This document shows, one piece after another, positions 26,450-35,463 of a stretch of 62,925 nt of DNA (the first letter of the stretch is position 1; each line of letters begins with the position of its first letter). Under the pieces are notes generated by a model, which made no database searches, had not been told where the DNA came from, and saw nothing but the letters and a program-made list of their open reading frames with translations. The position numbers and the translations under genes were made by a program. The stretch is from Bdellovibrionales bacterium RIFOXYC1_FULL_37_79 (GTDB lineage Bacteria > Bdellovibrionota > Bacteriovoracia > Bacteriovoracales > Bacteriovoracaceae). Location: NCBI GenBank assembly GCA_001770015.1, contig MEQB01000040.1, positions 1-62,925 of the forward strand, given 5' to 3'.

Positions 26450-26842
26450 TTATTTCATTGAACAAAAACCACGAATAATGGAATTATTATCACGCATTCT
26501 ACGCATATCAACTTCTATTTTATCTCCAACGACTTCGCTATTTGTTCTAGCGAGAACACCTGAAAGCACATCTTTAATTTCTAATAAGACTCCAGTTTTA
26601 TTGGGGTCACCGAATATCTCTTCACTAATGAGGATTTCAAAATTGTCAATTTCACCGGTAGCAGATGTGGCGAGTTTATCGCTTAAAATTTCCATTTTTA
26701 CTTCCACCGGATTTTCCCATTTTCTTGTTTCAAAATTAAATTTTTGAAGTTCTACCTTACAGACTGCACTTGGCAGATCCACTACCGCAAATGCCATTTG
26801 AGAAACCAATAAAATTGTTGCTGCTAATAATAAGTTCTTCAT
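26450..26842 (-). CDS. A-family small secreted protein (copy 2)
   Basis: This is the near-identical paralog of the gene at 23846-24244, 130 residues, with signal peptide MKNLLLAATILLVSQMAFAV. It starts at the ATG preceded by AAGGAG; the upstream extension to 26905 is not used. It ends two residues earlier than copy 1 (CSMK). The few differences are mostly synonymous or conservative, which suggests recent duplication with the coding function retained. Confidence 0.72.
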   Translation of the reverse strand: MKNLLLAATILLVSQMAFAVVDLPSAVCKVELQKFNFETRKWENPVEVKMEILSDKLATSATGEIDNFEILISEEIFGDPNKTGVLLEIKDVLSGVLARTNSEVVGDKIEVDMRRMRDNNSIIRGFCSMK

Positions 26843-26922
26843 AATTTTTTGCTCCTTTGTTGCTATCAATTGTTTTTGAATAGTTTCTTTTAATGTGTGT
26901 GCCAAACCTGCTCTATATGAAA

Positions 26923-27354
26923 TTATTTCATGATCTTCTTATATTCAATTATCATACGGGCAATGTCTTTCAAACGAAGTGGCGAATATCGAGATTCGAC
27001 ACAATAATAAATATGTGGTGTAAAAAACCCACCGTCCCTGTCCATATCTTCAATCACATTATCATAAATAAAAGCAGCCAGACCATCCCTAGTCCAAATA
27101 TTTTCTCTGATAATGGATCGGTCAAAAAAACTGTAGAAATGTAAAAACTCATACAGTTCACTTGAGGCAATACCACCTCTTTCACCACAATCACCAAAAA
27201 CTGTCAGATCATTAATTACGCTTAAATTATAACCATGATCAAAAGCATAGGCTCTTTTAACGGATTGATGTACCAGCTCATGATCAATTTCGACTACCGC
27301 AAAAGACATTTGAGAAAGCAAAAAAATCGTTGTTGCTAATAATAAGTTCTTCAT
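26923..27354 (-). CDS. Chimeric secreted protein: A-type signal peptide fused to B-type C-terminal domain
   Basis: The first 21 residues (MKNLLLATTIFLLSQMSFAV) are the A-family signal peptide with its ribosome site. From EIDHELVHQSVKRAYAFDHG onward the sequence is the C-terminal 120 residues of the B family (27666-28760). The product is 143 residues and in frame throughout. It is clearly diverged from the B gene (for example GDCGERGGIASSEL versus SECGIASSEM), so it has been kept for some time. It looks like an expressed, exported, shortened B domain created by deletion inside a B-A-B-A tandem. Confidence 0.78.
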   Translation of the reverse strand: MKNLLLATTIFLLSQMSFAVVEIDHELVHQSVKRAYAFDHGYNLSVINDLTVFGDCGERGGIASSELYEFLHFYSFFDRSIIRENIWTRDGLAAFIYDNVIEDMDRDGGFFTPHIYYCVESRYSPLRLKDIARMIIEYKKIMK

Positions 27355-27356
27355 AA

Positions 27357-27484
27357 TTTTTTTTCTCCTTTGTTGCTATCAATTTTTTTTGAATAGTTTC
27401 TTTTAAATCGTTTTTGAATTAAAAACAATGAGGGGGGACGTATATGTGCGCCAAAGCTGACCCCATATGAAATTATTTCATGCT
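27357..27484. repeat. Direct repeat, copy 2 (partner 24247-24372)
   Basis: Nearly identical to 24247-24372: the A-type leader followed by the final B codons. Here the B remnant is cut off after the ATGAAATTATTTCAT palindrome and GCTCTT, so no B coding sequence continues into it. It marks the same recombination junction. Confidence 0.8.
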
Positions 27485-27665
27485 CTTGTAACCGACTGCA
27501 AGAGCAAGTGAAGGAGTGATTTAGAATAATTTGAATATTCTGAACTGGCACTAATCAGAATTTATCGGAATGTTATGTTAAATGAGCACAAATTATTTGA
27601 AGATCAATCCTAAGATTTTTTTCAAATTACATAAAGGAAAGGCACGGTCCACCCGACTATTGAAA

Positions 27666-28760
27666 TTATTTCATGCTCTTCTTATAATTGATTATCAGAT
27701 GGGCAATGTCTTGCAAACGAAGTGGCTCATATCGAGATTCGGCACAATAATAAATATGTGGTGAAAAAAACCTACCATCCCTGTCCTTGTCTACTATCGC
27801 ATTGTCATAAATATAAGCAGCAAGACCATCCCTAGTCCAAATATTTTCTCTGATAATGGATCGGTCAAAAAAACTGTAGAAGTGTAAAAACTCATACATT
27901 TCGCTGGAAGCGATACCGCATTCACTAAAAACTGTTAGATCATTAATTTCTCGTAAACTGTAATTATGATCAAAAGCATAGGCTCTTTTCACGGATTGAA
28001 GTACCAGCCTATGATCAATTTCTAAAATTTTATTGGCCTCAATCTTTTTTCCTGTTAATAAGAAATTGGCACGTGCCATTTCTTCGTAGACTTCATATTT
28101 ATAAAGACGAGCATTAATTTCACGGGCCCTTTCACTATCTAAATCTCCTTGCAGTTCAGTGATCCTATAGATCATTTCATGGGTTATGGTAGCGACTTTA
28201 TTTATACAATCCAATCTTCCGTAATTTAAATAATCCTCCACCCATCCTTGCTTTTGAATATTTACCTTATTGCCTTTCCTGCTGGCCAACTGAATTTTGG
28301 TATCCATAGAACCCGTAAGATCTTTAGGAAGATGACCTTCATCATTAATTTCTTCAACATTATCTACCAATGTCCAAATCATCTGGTTTATTTGTTCCTC
28401 TAACAGATCAAATAGTTCTGGAAGCACCAGAAAAATGTCAAATAATTTATTGGTCAAGGCATAACATTCTGAATCTTCGAGGGAAAGTGGCTTACATATA
28501 TTTAATCGAATTTTTTTATAAATTTCCACAAAATGATCATATTCAAAGATATGCATATTCAACTTGCTTTGAACAGCGTACTCATTATATTTGTACTGAT
28601 AAAGATCCAGTAAGGTTAATCTTTTATCGACAAAAAATAAAAGAAATCTTGTTGTGTTAGTAATGCCATCGGCTCCATTACCTATTCGGTCTACCCCTGC
28701 TGATAACAACGGACTAATTAATATTACGGTAATCAATAAAATATTTTTAATTAATCTCAT
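27666..28760 (-). CDS. B-family secreted protein, intact founder copy
   Basis: This 364-residue protein has the signal peptide MRLIKNILLITVILISPLLSAG. It is mostly helical, with cysteines at NICKPL, ECYAL, RLDCINK, ECGIAS and YYCAES. The C-terminal 120-200 residues recur in the chimera (26923-27354) and in the truncated copy (24363-24915), so that part is probably a separate domain (motifs VKRAYAFDHNYSL, LHFYSFFDRSIIRENIW). No known family is recognised. Its start overlaps the end of the TIGR02147 regulator gene by 14 nt, so the two are co-translated and very likely functionally linked. Confidence 0.78.
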   Translation of the reverse strand: MRLIKNILLITVILISPLLSAGVDRIGNGADGITNTTRFLLFFVDKRLTLLDLYQYKYNEYAVQSKLNMHIFEYDHFVEIYKKIRLNICKPLSLEDSECYALTNKLFDIFLVLPELFDLLEEQINQMIWTLVDNVEEINDEGHLPKDLTGSMDTKIQLASRKGNKVNIQKQGWVEDYLNYGRLDCINKVATITHEMIYRITELQGDLDSERAREINARLYKYEVYEEMARANFLLTGKKIEANKILEIDHRLVLQSVKRAYAFDHNYSLREINDLTVFSECGIASSEMYEFLHFYSFFDRSIIRENIWTRDGLAAYIYDNAIVDKDRDGRFFSPHIYYCAESRYEPLRLQDIAHLIINYKKSMK

Positions 28761-29547
28761 TATCGCCTTCCTTTTGCATCATGGGAATCACTTGCATAGA
28801 TATTTGAAAAATGTCGTTTTGTTCATCTTCACCCAAAAGCTCCGCCAGATTATCTTGAAACTCTCGAATCATGGCCTTTACTATTGGCAACTTTTGTTTG
28901 TTTCCTGTTATAACAATCGCCGAGTAGTCTCTTAAATTAATATCTACTTGAGATAATTTTTCTTTTGCCAAATCCAAACGATTTAAATGACCTTTTTGAA
29001 TAGCAGAAGAAATTTTATCCTCGGACGTTTGAATATTTTTGGCGGTTCTAACCAGTCTTCCATTTTTATCTTCCTTTAAAAGATTAACCTGAAGCAAATT
29101 GGCCAACACTTCGGTCGCTCTTGCTAGGGAAATATCGAGTTTATCCGAAATGATCTCCGGGGTGATTCTTTGGTCATGCAATTTAACCAAATTTAAAACC
29201 ACCAAGTATTCCCATTGCGAGATGGTATTGTAATGAATTTCTTCATTTAGAATCTTAGCATCCATGTGTGACAATACAGGTTGTTTCAGGCCAAGCTTAT
29301 GATTGATGGCACTTCTTACAAAAAGCCCTTCCTCTAATGGCGATAAGTTAATCTGGCGAGCAATATCTTGTGCTCTCTTGGATGGCAGCTTTCTTTTTCC
29401 TTTTAAAATTGAACTTAAATTTGAGGAATCCATTTTTAGATACTTAGCAAATGCCCTTAGGGAGTAAGAACGATTTATTTTTTGCTTCTTGAACAGTTCT
29501 TCATTTAATTTTGATATGTAATAGGGGGATTGGATATTTTCATTCAT
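28747..29547 (-). CDS. TIGR02147-family HTH regulator
   Basis: This 266-residue protein has the family pattern: an N-terminal segment YYISKLNEELFKK and an HTH with YSLRAFAKYLKMDSSNLSSILKGKRKL and a PSKRAQDIARQINLSPLEE tail. A middle winged-helix-like region (EIISDKLDISLARATEVLANL) and a long C-terminal domain follow. This family is frequent in Bdellovibrionota and Fibrobacter and usually lies beside genes for exported proteins. The start is supported by AGGGGAT. It is first in the minus-strand array and overlaps the B-family gene, so it is the obvious candidate to control it, by an unknown signal. Confidence 0.87.
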   Translation of the reverse strand: MNENIQSPYYISKLNEELFKKQKINRSYSLRAFAKYLKMDSSNLSSILKGKRKLPSKRAQDIARQINLSPLEEGLFVRSAINHKLGLKQPVLSHMDAKILNEEIHYNTISQWEYLVVLNLVKLHDQRITPEIISDKLDISLARATEVLANLLQVNLLKEDKNGRLVRTAKNIQTSEDKISSAIQKGHLNRLDLAKEKLSQVDINLRDYSAIVITGNKQKLPIVKAMIREFQDNLAELLGEDEQNDIFQISMQVIPMMQKEGDNEIN

Positions 29548-29927
29548 CTTATCCCCTTTTTAACACAGAACAGCATAAATGACCACATTGCATGTCAAAA
29601 TTATATAACAAAGATTAACTTGAGGGGGCAAGTCTTCCATTTACTAACGATTTAGATAAATTCTTTTATATTCACATATGGTAGGTTAATATATTTTAAA
29701 CGCCAGACTAAATAAATTTCAATTAGTTGCATTTTTTAAATCCACTGAACTAGCTAACTTTCCATTGAATTTGTATTAAAACTATACAGTCTAAATATAA
29801 TTTAAACATCCATTAAGCTAATAAGTATGTAACGTCTTGTTTTATCTTAGTGTTAATTGGCAAAAGATTTGCTCATTACTTAACATTAGTAAGATTTTGT
29901 TTAAAAACAACAAACTTGGAGGTCAAA
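29548..29927. promoter_or_regulatory. Divergent promoter region, 380 nt
   Basis: No gene is present. On the minus strand TTGACA (29598-29593) with TATGCT 15 nt further is a candidate for the regulator gene; the spacing is short. On the plus strand TTGTAT (29771-29776) and TATAAT (29796-29801) are 19 nt apart and could serve the gene at 29928. Binding sites for the TIGR02147 protein are expected here, but no clear palindrome is seen. Confidence 0.35.
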
Positions 29928-30389
29928 ATGTTTAATCTACTATTACGCTCATTAAAAAGTACCTGTCATTTATTCGTATTCACCGTAGCTTTTTGTCTCA
30001 TTAGTGGACTCGTCTCCTCTTCCTACGCCCATGCGGGAATTGAGGACACACTTAAGGTGAATCCAAATGACTTAGTTAAAGCCATGCAGGATTTCCGGGC
30101 TGGCTTAAATTTCGCAGCTATGTATAAGAATCCCACTCAGGCCTTAAATCATGTGCAAGAGGTTGTTAAACATGCAGTTAAAGCTAACGTAATCCCTCCT
30201 GAAATCATTAATGCCGCCCTAGTCAACATGTTCAGTAAGTTAGGTGTGACGACCCTTCTGGTAACGACAGCCGCTGGCGTCCTTGTATTTACCGCAGATA
30301 ATTCTCAAGCCTGTGAATTTGGAATAGAAGAGAGTTCTGTAGCAGATCCAGAGGTCAATGCGCTACTTGGAAATACCGATGATAAATAG
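29928..30389 (+). CDS. Exported protein of unknown function
   Basis: This 153-residue protein starts at the ATG with a perfect GGAGG 5 nt upstream (29918-29922). It has a signal peptide-like hydrophobic segment (about 12-33, ending SSYAHAG) and a second hydrophobic stretch near residues 110-124 (TLLVTTAAGVLVF). It may be membrane-inserted. It has a single C-terminal cysteine. It is divergent from the TIGR02147 gene and followed within 22 nt by another exported-protein gene. No family is recognised. Confidence 0.68.
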   Translation: MFNLLLRSLKSTCHLFVFTVAFCLISGLVSSSYAHAGIEDTLKVNPNDLVKAMQDFRAGLNFAAMYKNPTQALNHVQEVVKHAVKANVIPPEIINAALVNMFSKLGVTTLLVTTAAGVLVFTADNSQACEFGIEESSVADPEVNALLGNTDDK

Positions 30390-30411
30390 TTCCAAAATCA
30401 AAGGACGACTC

Positions 30412-31692
30412 ATGCAGATTCGGACAAATAACAAAGTTTTCCTAATCGCGCTGACAGTTTCACTACTTTTCTTTTTACTTGAAGCTCAAGCTGGAACTTT
30501 AAAATACTACGAAAAATTTAAGCCTGCCGAATGTACCAAATATCAACAAACTGACGAATATGTTCAATGGCAGTCTAAAATTCGGATTTTAAAAGAGCAA
30601 AGATTATTTCCATCACTGGGAAGTACTGGATTGGAACAAGAGCTTCAAAGGATCGCTAAAAGCAGAGGCATGTTGGAAGAATTTGAAAGTCAGAGTGAGC
30701 GAGACCGTGGCCTAAGAAGCGAGGGCAGAAAACTTGCCCAATTAGGACTAAATCTTACTATCAAATTAAAGACACATGCCTTGGAAATTTTAGAAACTGA
30801 TCAAACCAATATGACAACTTTTTTGGATACTTTAAAAGCATGTGCTTTAGAGGAATGTGAGGGTGGGTGCCAAAAATCTGAAATTTGCACAAAAGATCTT
30901 CCTGCCAAGATGGCCAGTTTACAAGAACGCCTGAAATTAATGCGCCAATATTTAGCACTGATGTACATCACCAGAGGCGATCTAACCTCGAGCGATCTCG
31001 TAATGCGAAGACTAACCCATCCTAAAGCCGTCTCTTATTTGACCAAACAGGATGAAGATTCCGCCGAAGTAATGTTGGAGGCTTTCTCTCCAACTGAGCT
31101 TGAACAACTAACTCTCAAAATGAATCGAGGCAATACCAACGGCCCAGAAAAAACCTATTTATCAATCATAAGCCAATCGCCTTTTTTGGCCCATATCTCA
31201 AAACGAGAACTCACTCCTGATGAACTCATCAAAGCACTAAATATACAAAATAATAAGGTCTCTTTGGCCAAAAAAACAATAAATCATCATGCCGAGATGC
31301 TTTACCTCACTCCCTTGCTCGCACCACTTGTGAATTTAAATGAAGAAAATGGGCCACGAACCTGTGCTTACATCGATGGACTATTAGATAATTTTAACAA
31401 AAAAGATTTCGCTGAAAGAGTATTTTTTGCTTCAATTAACTTTTACTTACTGATGTCTGCTTGGGAGTTGGGAATGCTCAAGGCAATGGCCTTCACCGTT
31501 GGCTCTGGAGCGCTGATTGATCATATAGCGAAACAAAATTCCGAGGATTTTTTTACGGATTACTCATCTTTCTGTGCCTCAGCCAATTATGCCCCCCATG
31601 GGGAAAAAAATGAAATTTGCAACATGCAAATGATTAATACTTTACAAAAAAGAAAATTGAATCTACTTATTGAAAATTTAATGCTCCCATAA
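30412..31692 (+). CDS. Exported helical protein of unknown function
   Basis: About 426 residues. The start at 30412 is preferred because AAGGA is 6 nt upstream and the signal peptide then begins at once (MQIRTNNKVFLIAL, ending EAQAG). An ATG at 30379 overlapping the previous stop is the alternative. The mature protein is mainly helical, with a short cysteine cluster (CALEECEGGCQKSEIC, about residues 140-155) that suggests disulfides. A hydrophobic stretch near residue 350 may be a TM segment. No family is recognised. Confidence 0.7.
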   Translation: MQIRTNNKVFLIALTVSLLFFLLEAQAGTLKYYEKFKPAECTKYQQTDEYVQWQSKIRILKEQRLFPSLGSTGLEQELQRIAKSRGMLEEFESQSERDRGLRSEGRKLAQLGLNLTIKLKTHALEILETDQTNMTTFLDTLKACALEECEGGCQKSEICTKDLPAKMASLQERLKLMRQYLALMYITRGDLTSSDLVMRRLTHPKAVSYLTKQDEDSAEVMLEAFSPTELEQLTLKMNRGNTNGPEKTYLSIISQSPFLAHISKRELTPDELIKALNIQNNKVSLAKKTINHHAEMLYLTPLLAPLVNLNEENGPRTCAYIDGLLDNFNKKDFAERVFFASINFYLLMSAWELGMLKAMAFTVGSGALIDHIAKQNSEDFFTDYSSFCASANYAPHGEKNEICNMQMINTLQKRKLNLLIENLMLP

Positions 31693-31853
31693 TATACATC
31701 AATTTTTTCAAGTCCACTTAAGTATTTATATTAATCAAGTTATCCCTTTTTGACGCCTTCAGCTGTGAAAGATTTTTCAGTTAGCTCTTTTAAGTGAAAT
31801 CAGCTATATTCCCTTTGAATTTTTAATCAGCAATTTGTTGTTTTGGAGTCTTT

Positions 31854-34800
31854 ATGAGTTTTCGAATAACTGATCATCCCGTCATTGATTTTCCAGCGAA
31901 CAAACCCAAAGTCACCTTCACTTTTAATGGTAAGGAAGTGGAAGGTTTGGAAGGAGAACCGATTATTGTTTCACTGCGGGCCAGTGGCATTATTAAATTA
32001 AAAGAAGGCTCCAAAAAGCACACTCCCTACGGCCCTTTTTGCATGCAAGGCCGCTGCTGTTCCTGCGCCATGACCGTGGATAAAAAGCCTAATGTCATGA
32101 CTTGTGTCACTCCGCTAAAAGAAGGCATGAGTGTCAAATATATGGGTGATGATCTCGATAAAGAAATTTTTAAAAAACTTCCCACTAAAAGAATTGATAT
32201 TTCCCCCGGCCAATTCTCCCAAAAGGCTCCCAAATGTGAACTGGCCATCATAGGTGCCGGGCCTGCAGGCATGGAAGCCGCCTTAATGGCCAAAGAAGCA
32301 GGAGTTAAAAGTGTTGTCCTGTTTGACGATAAGGATTATCTGGGAGGACAATTAAGACTGCAAACTCACACTTTTTTTGGAAATAAAGATTTAGGCGCCA
32401 GTATCCGTGGCTATGAAATCGCCAACCATCTCAGGCAAAAAATTGAAAAAACCGACATTGATATAAGACTTGGCAGTACCGTAGTTGGTCTTTATCCGCT
32501 GAACATGATTGGTTTTAGAGATGAGGATAAACTTAATTTTATCATGGCAAATAAAATAATCTGTGCCACAGGTGCTAGCGAACGCTTTCTCCCCTTTCCG
32601 GGCAATTGCCTTCCAGGCGTCATGGGTGCCGGAGGTGCTCAAACATTTATGAATATTCACGGAGTAAAACCCGGGAAAAAAGTTCTGGTAGTAGGCGGAG
32701 GTAATATTGGCGTCATTCTTGCCTATCAGCTGATTCAGGCAGGTATTGAAGTGGCCTGTGTGATTGAGGCTTCTTCCAAGATGGGAGCTTATGAAGTACA
32801 TGTCAAAAAACTGCAGGCCTTGGGAGTTCCTCTGTACACCAATCACACCATTAAACAGGCACTCGGTAGTGACTGTGTCGAAGGTGCCACGATTGTCGAA
32901 TTGGATAAAAACTGGAATCAAATGAGTAATACCGAGAAAACATTTGCTTGTGATACCATTTGTCTGGCCGTCGGACTTTCCCCCCTGAATGAATTATTAT
33001 GGCAGGCCGGATGTGAATTCACTTTCTCCAACGAGCTGGGGGAAGTTCCCATTTTTGATAAATTCAGGCAGAGCAGTAACCGGGATATTTTTGTAGCAGG
33101 AGATTGTGCTGTTATTGGAGAAGCCTCCATCGCCAGGCTGGAAGGAAGAATTGCCGGTCTGAAAGCATCGCTTGATCTTTCCTACCCTCATCCGGATTTT
33201 AATGTGAAGTTAGATGAGGCCTTTCATCTTTTGGATAATATTCAAACTGGCAGTTTCGGTTACCGTCTGGGTCTTGGTAAAAACAAACTGACGGAATCCG
33301 CACCAAAAGAAAATTTCATACCCAAAAAATATTTGCAAAAACTTTCTCCCGAGGATTTTAAAGGCAAAGAAAAAAAGATTCTCATCCATTGTAACCAGGA
33401 TATTCCGTGCAATCCATGTGAAGGCTCATGCCATCTGGGGGCCATTAAAATTGGTCATGAGATTAATCAGCAACCATCCGTTGACCATGACATATGTAAA
33501 GGCTGCGGTGTTTGTCTAACCGCTTGTCCAGGACGGGCCATCCGGCTGGTACAATATAACTACGACCATTTAAACTCCCTGCTCACCATCCCCTTTGAAT
33601 TTCATCCCTACCCTGAAATCGATGCTCCCGTGGAAGTGCTTGATCAAGAGGGGCATTTTCTCTGTCTGGGAAAAATAAAAATAACCAAGACCCCCAAGGA
33701 TAAAACCGGATGTGGTACCATTTCCATCATTGTGCCCAAAGCGCATGCCTTTGATGGAGTAACCCTTAATCTTTTAAATAACCGGCCCCAAAAAACCGAC
33801 AATGAAATAACTTCCACCCCAAATCAGCATCCTTCCCTGGATTTGAATGCCTATGTTTGCCGCTGTGAAGAAGTAACTTATCAAGATGTACTGGATTTAA
33901 TTAAAAGCGGGGTCACTAATATTAATGACATCAAAAGACAAAAACGGGTCGGCATGGGGCAATGCCGGGGACTCTCATGCACCAGTATTATTGAAAATAT
34001 TTTAAAGCAAGAACTTAAACAGAGTAAGGAACATATTCTTAATATTAAAAAAAATAGAAGAACTATCTACCGCCCCCCCATTAAAAGAATCACTCTCGGC
34101 GAAGCCGCCAAATTAAAATTTTCCAAGGAAGAGATTAAACTTTTTGAAGGCATTGAAACCGTGCGGACCATTCCCCAGGAAATCATTAATACCTTTGTTC
34201 CCAAAAAAGTTGATGTTAGCGTGAACCAAAAATCCAAATATGTCATCATTGGTGGCGGGATCACCGGAATCTTTACCGCTTGGTGGCTTGCTAAGCTGGG
34301 GGCATCCGATATCACCGTGATTGAATCCAACTTCCTGTCATCAGGACAAACCGGGGCATGCCTCGGAGGCATTCGCACCGGTTTCAATACCAAGGGAAAA
34401 GTCAAAAGGGCCCAGAAGGGACTTGAAACCTATAAAAATGCCTTTGATTTGATCAAGGAAGACATTGGCTGGTATCAAGGTGGATATGCCTATCTTTCTT
34501 TTGATGAGGCCACCAATCAACTCTTTAAAGACAGTTTCTCCACTTGGGATCAGGCCCAAGTGGGTTACACCTATCTAACCGATAAAAATGCTTTTAATCC
34601 GATTGTTCCAGGCATTGACTCAGAAAGGGTTTCCAGCATTGTGCATTTCCCTGAATCGGGTGGGGCCAACCCTTTCAGGGCCACTTATATGTTTGCTAAG
34701 GATGCCGAGATTATGGGTGTTAAAATTCATACCAATCACGAAGTCATAGACATTCTTAAAAGCGATAACCAGGTAAAAGGGATAATTGTTTTTGATAAGG

Positions 34801-35399
34801 AAAAGCAAATTTATAAACAAATAGCTTGTGAACATGTCATCAATTGCGCCGGAACCAGTTCAGTTCGGGTTGCTAAAATGGCGGGCATTGATTTATCTGG
34901 ACAAATCTTTATCGAAAGACATGGGGCCTTTATCACAGAAAAAATGCCGTTTTGGCTTGATCCCTTGGTGGTTTCTTACCATCCTGAACTATCTGGTTAC
35001 TGGCAACAAAAAAGAATGGAAAAAGGAGTTGATGAGGGGGAAATTGTGGCCTGCTACAGCTCCCAAAACCCCATTATTGGCTTTAATACCCACTCCTATA
35101 TTTACTTTCTGGCAAGAATGGCAAAGGCCATGCTTTTATGCCAGCCCTCCATGGCCGACGTGGGGATTATTCGTAATTTTGCCGAACACTATGTCGGGAG
35201 ACATTCGGGGGTACCCATCATTGGAGACACCCCGGTTAAAGGTTTTTGGTTAAATATTGCTAAAAAAGGACACGGCTTCATGTGTGCGCCTGGAGATGGC
35301 TATGCTTTAGCAAAAACGATCATAGACAACCAAAGACACGAATGGATTAATGAGTGTACGATTGGGGAAAACCCCACTTTTACCGAAACCATGAAATAG
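31854..35399 (+). CDS. Four-module flavin/iron-sulfur amino-acid dehydrogenase fusion (HcnABC / proline-dehydrogenase complex-like)
   Basis: One 1181-residue chain joins parts that are usually separate subunits of cyanide synthase, opine oxidase or archaeal proline dehydrogenase. In order: an HcnA-like 2Fe-2S domain (Cys63, 68/69, 71, 84); an HcnB-like pyridine-nucleotide oxidoreductase with FAD motif GAGPAG (134-139) and NAD(P) motif GGGNIG (281-286); two 4Fe-4S clusters (CNQDIPCNPCEGSC and CKGCGVCLTAC, 513-558); a BFD-type 2Fe-2S domain (CRC at 669-671, CRGLSC at 704-709); and a C-terminal DAO-type FAD domain (GGGITG, about 800-805). No signal peptide is present, so it acts in the cytoplasm or on the inner membrane. 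The amino-acid substrate is not readable. It stands alone between unrelated genes. Confidence 0.88.
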   Translation: MSFRITDHPVIDFPANKPKVTFTFNGKEVEGLEGEPIIVSLRASGIIKLKEGSKKHTPYGPFCMQGRCCSCAMTVDKKPNVMTCVTPLKEGMSVKYMGDDLDKEIFKKLPTKRIDISPGQFSQKAPKCELAIIGAGPAGMEAALMAKEAGVKSVVLFDDKDYLGGQLRLQTHTFFGNKDLGASIRGYEIANHLRQKIEKTDIDIRLGSTVVGLYPLNMIGFRDEDKLNFIMANKIICATGASERFLPFPGNCLPGVMGAGGAQTFMNIHGVKPGKKVLVVGGGNIGVILAYQLIQAGIEVACVIEASSKMGAYEVHVKKLQALGVPLYTNHTIKQALGSDCVEGATIVELDKNWNQMSNTEKTFACDTICLAVGLSPLNELLWQAGCEFTFSNELGEVPIFDKFRQSSNRDIFVAGDCAVIGEASIARLEGRIAGLKASLDLSYPHPDFNVKLDEAFHLLDNIQTGSFGYRLGLGKNKLTESAPKENFIPKKYLQKLSPEDFKGKEKKILIHCNQDIPCNPCEGSCHLGAIKIGHEINQQPSVDHDICKGCGVCLTACPGRAIRLVQYNYDHLNSLLTIPFEFHPYPEIDAPVEVLDQEGHFLCLGKIKITKTPKDKTGCGTISIIVPKAHAFDGVTLNLLNNRPQKTDNEITSTPNQHPSLDLNAYVCRCEEVTYQDVLDLIKSGVTNINDIKRQKRVGMGQCRGLSCTSIIENILKQELKQSKEHILNIKKNRRTIYRPPIKRITLGEAAKLKFSKEEIKLFEGIETVRTIPQEIINTFVPKKVDVSVNQKSKYVIIGGGITGIFTAWWLAKLGASDITVIESNFLSSGQTGACLGGIRTGFNTKGKVKRAQKGLETYKNAFDLIKEDIGWYQGGYAYLSFDEATNQLFKDSFSTWDQAQVGYTYLTDKNAFNPIVPGIDSERVSSIVHFPESGGANPFRATYMFAKDAEIMGVKIHTNHEVIDILKSDNQVKGIIVFDKEKQIYKQIACEHVINCAGTSSVRVAKMAGIDLSGQIFIERHGAFITEKMPFWLDPLVVSYHPELSGYWQQKRMEKGVDEGEIVACYSSQNPIIGFNTHSYIYFLARMAKAMLLCQPSMADVGIIRNFAEHYVGRHSGVPIIGDTPVKGFWLNIAKKGHGFMCAPGDGYALAKTIIDNQRHEWINECTIGENPTFTETMK

Positions 35400-35463
35400 T
35401 AACGGTAAGATATCTTAAATCGTTTCTTGATAGTTGAATCATTTTTTACTACAATTAGAGTTG

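Noticed and set aside
26373-26747. Plus-strand frame of 124 residues, repeated at 23880-24149
   Set aside because: It is the antisense of the A-family genes; its repetition only reflects the gene duplication.
27351-27551. 66-residue minus-strand frame
   Set aside because: It consists of the duplicated A leader plus a fragment of a B stop; it has no independent start signal.
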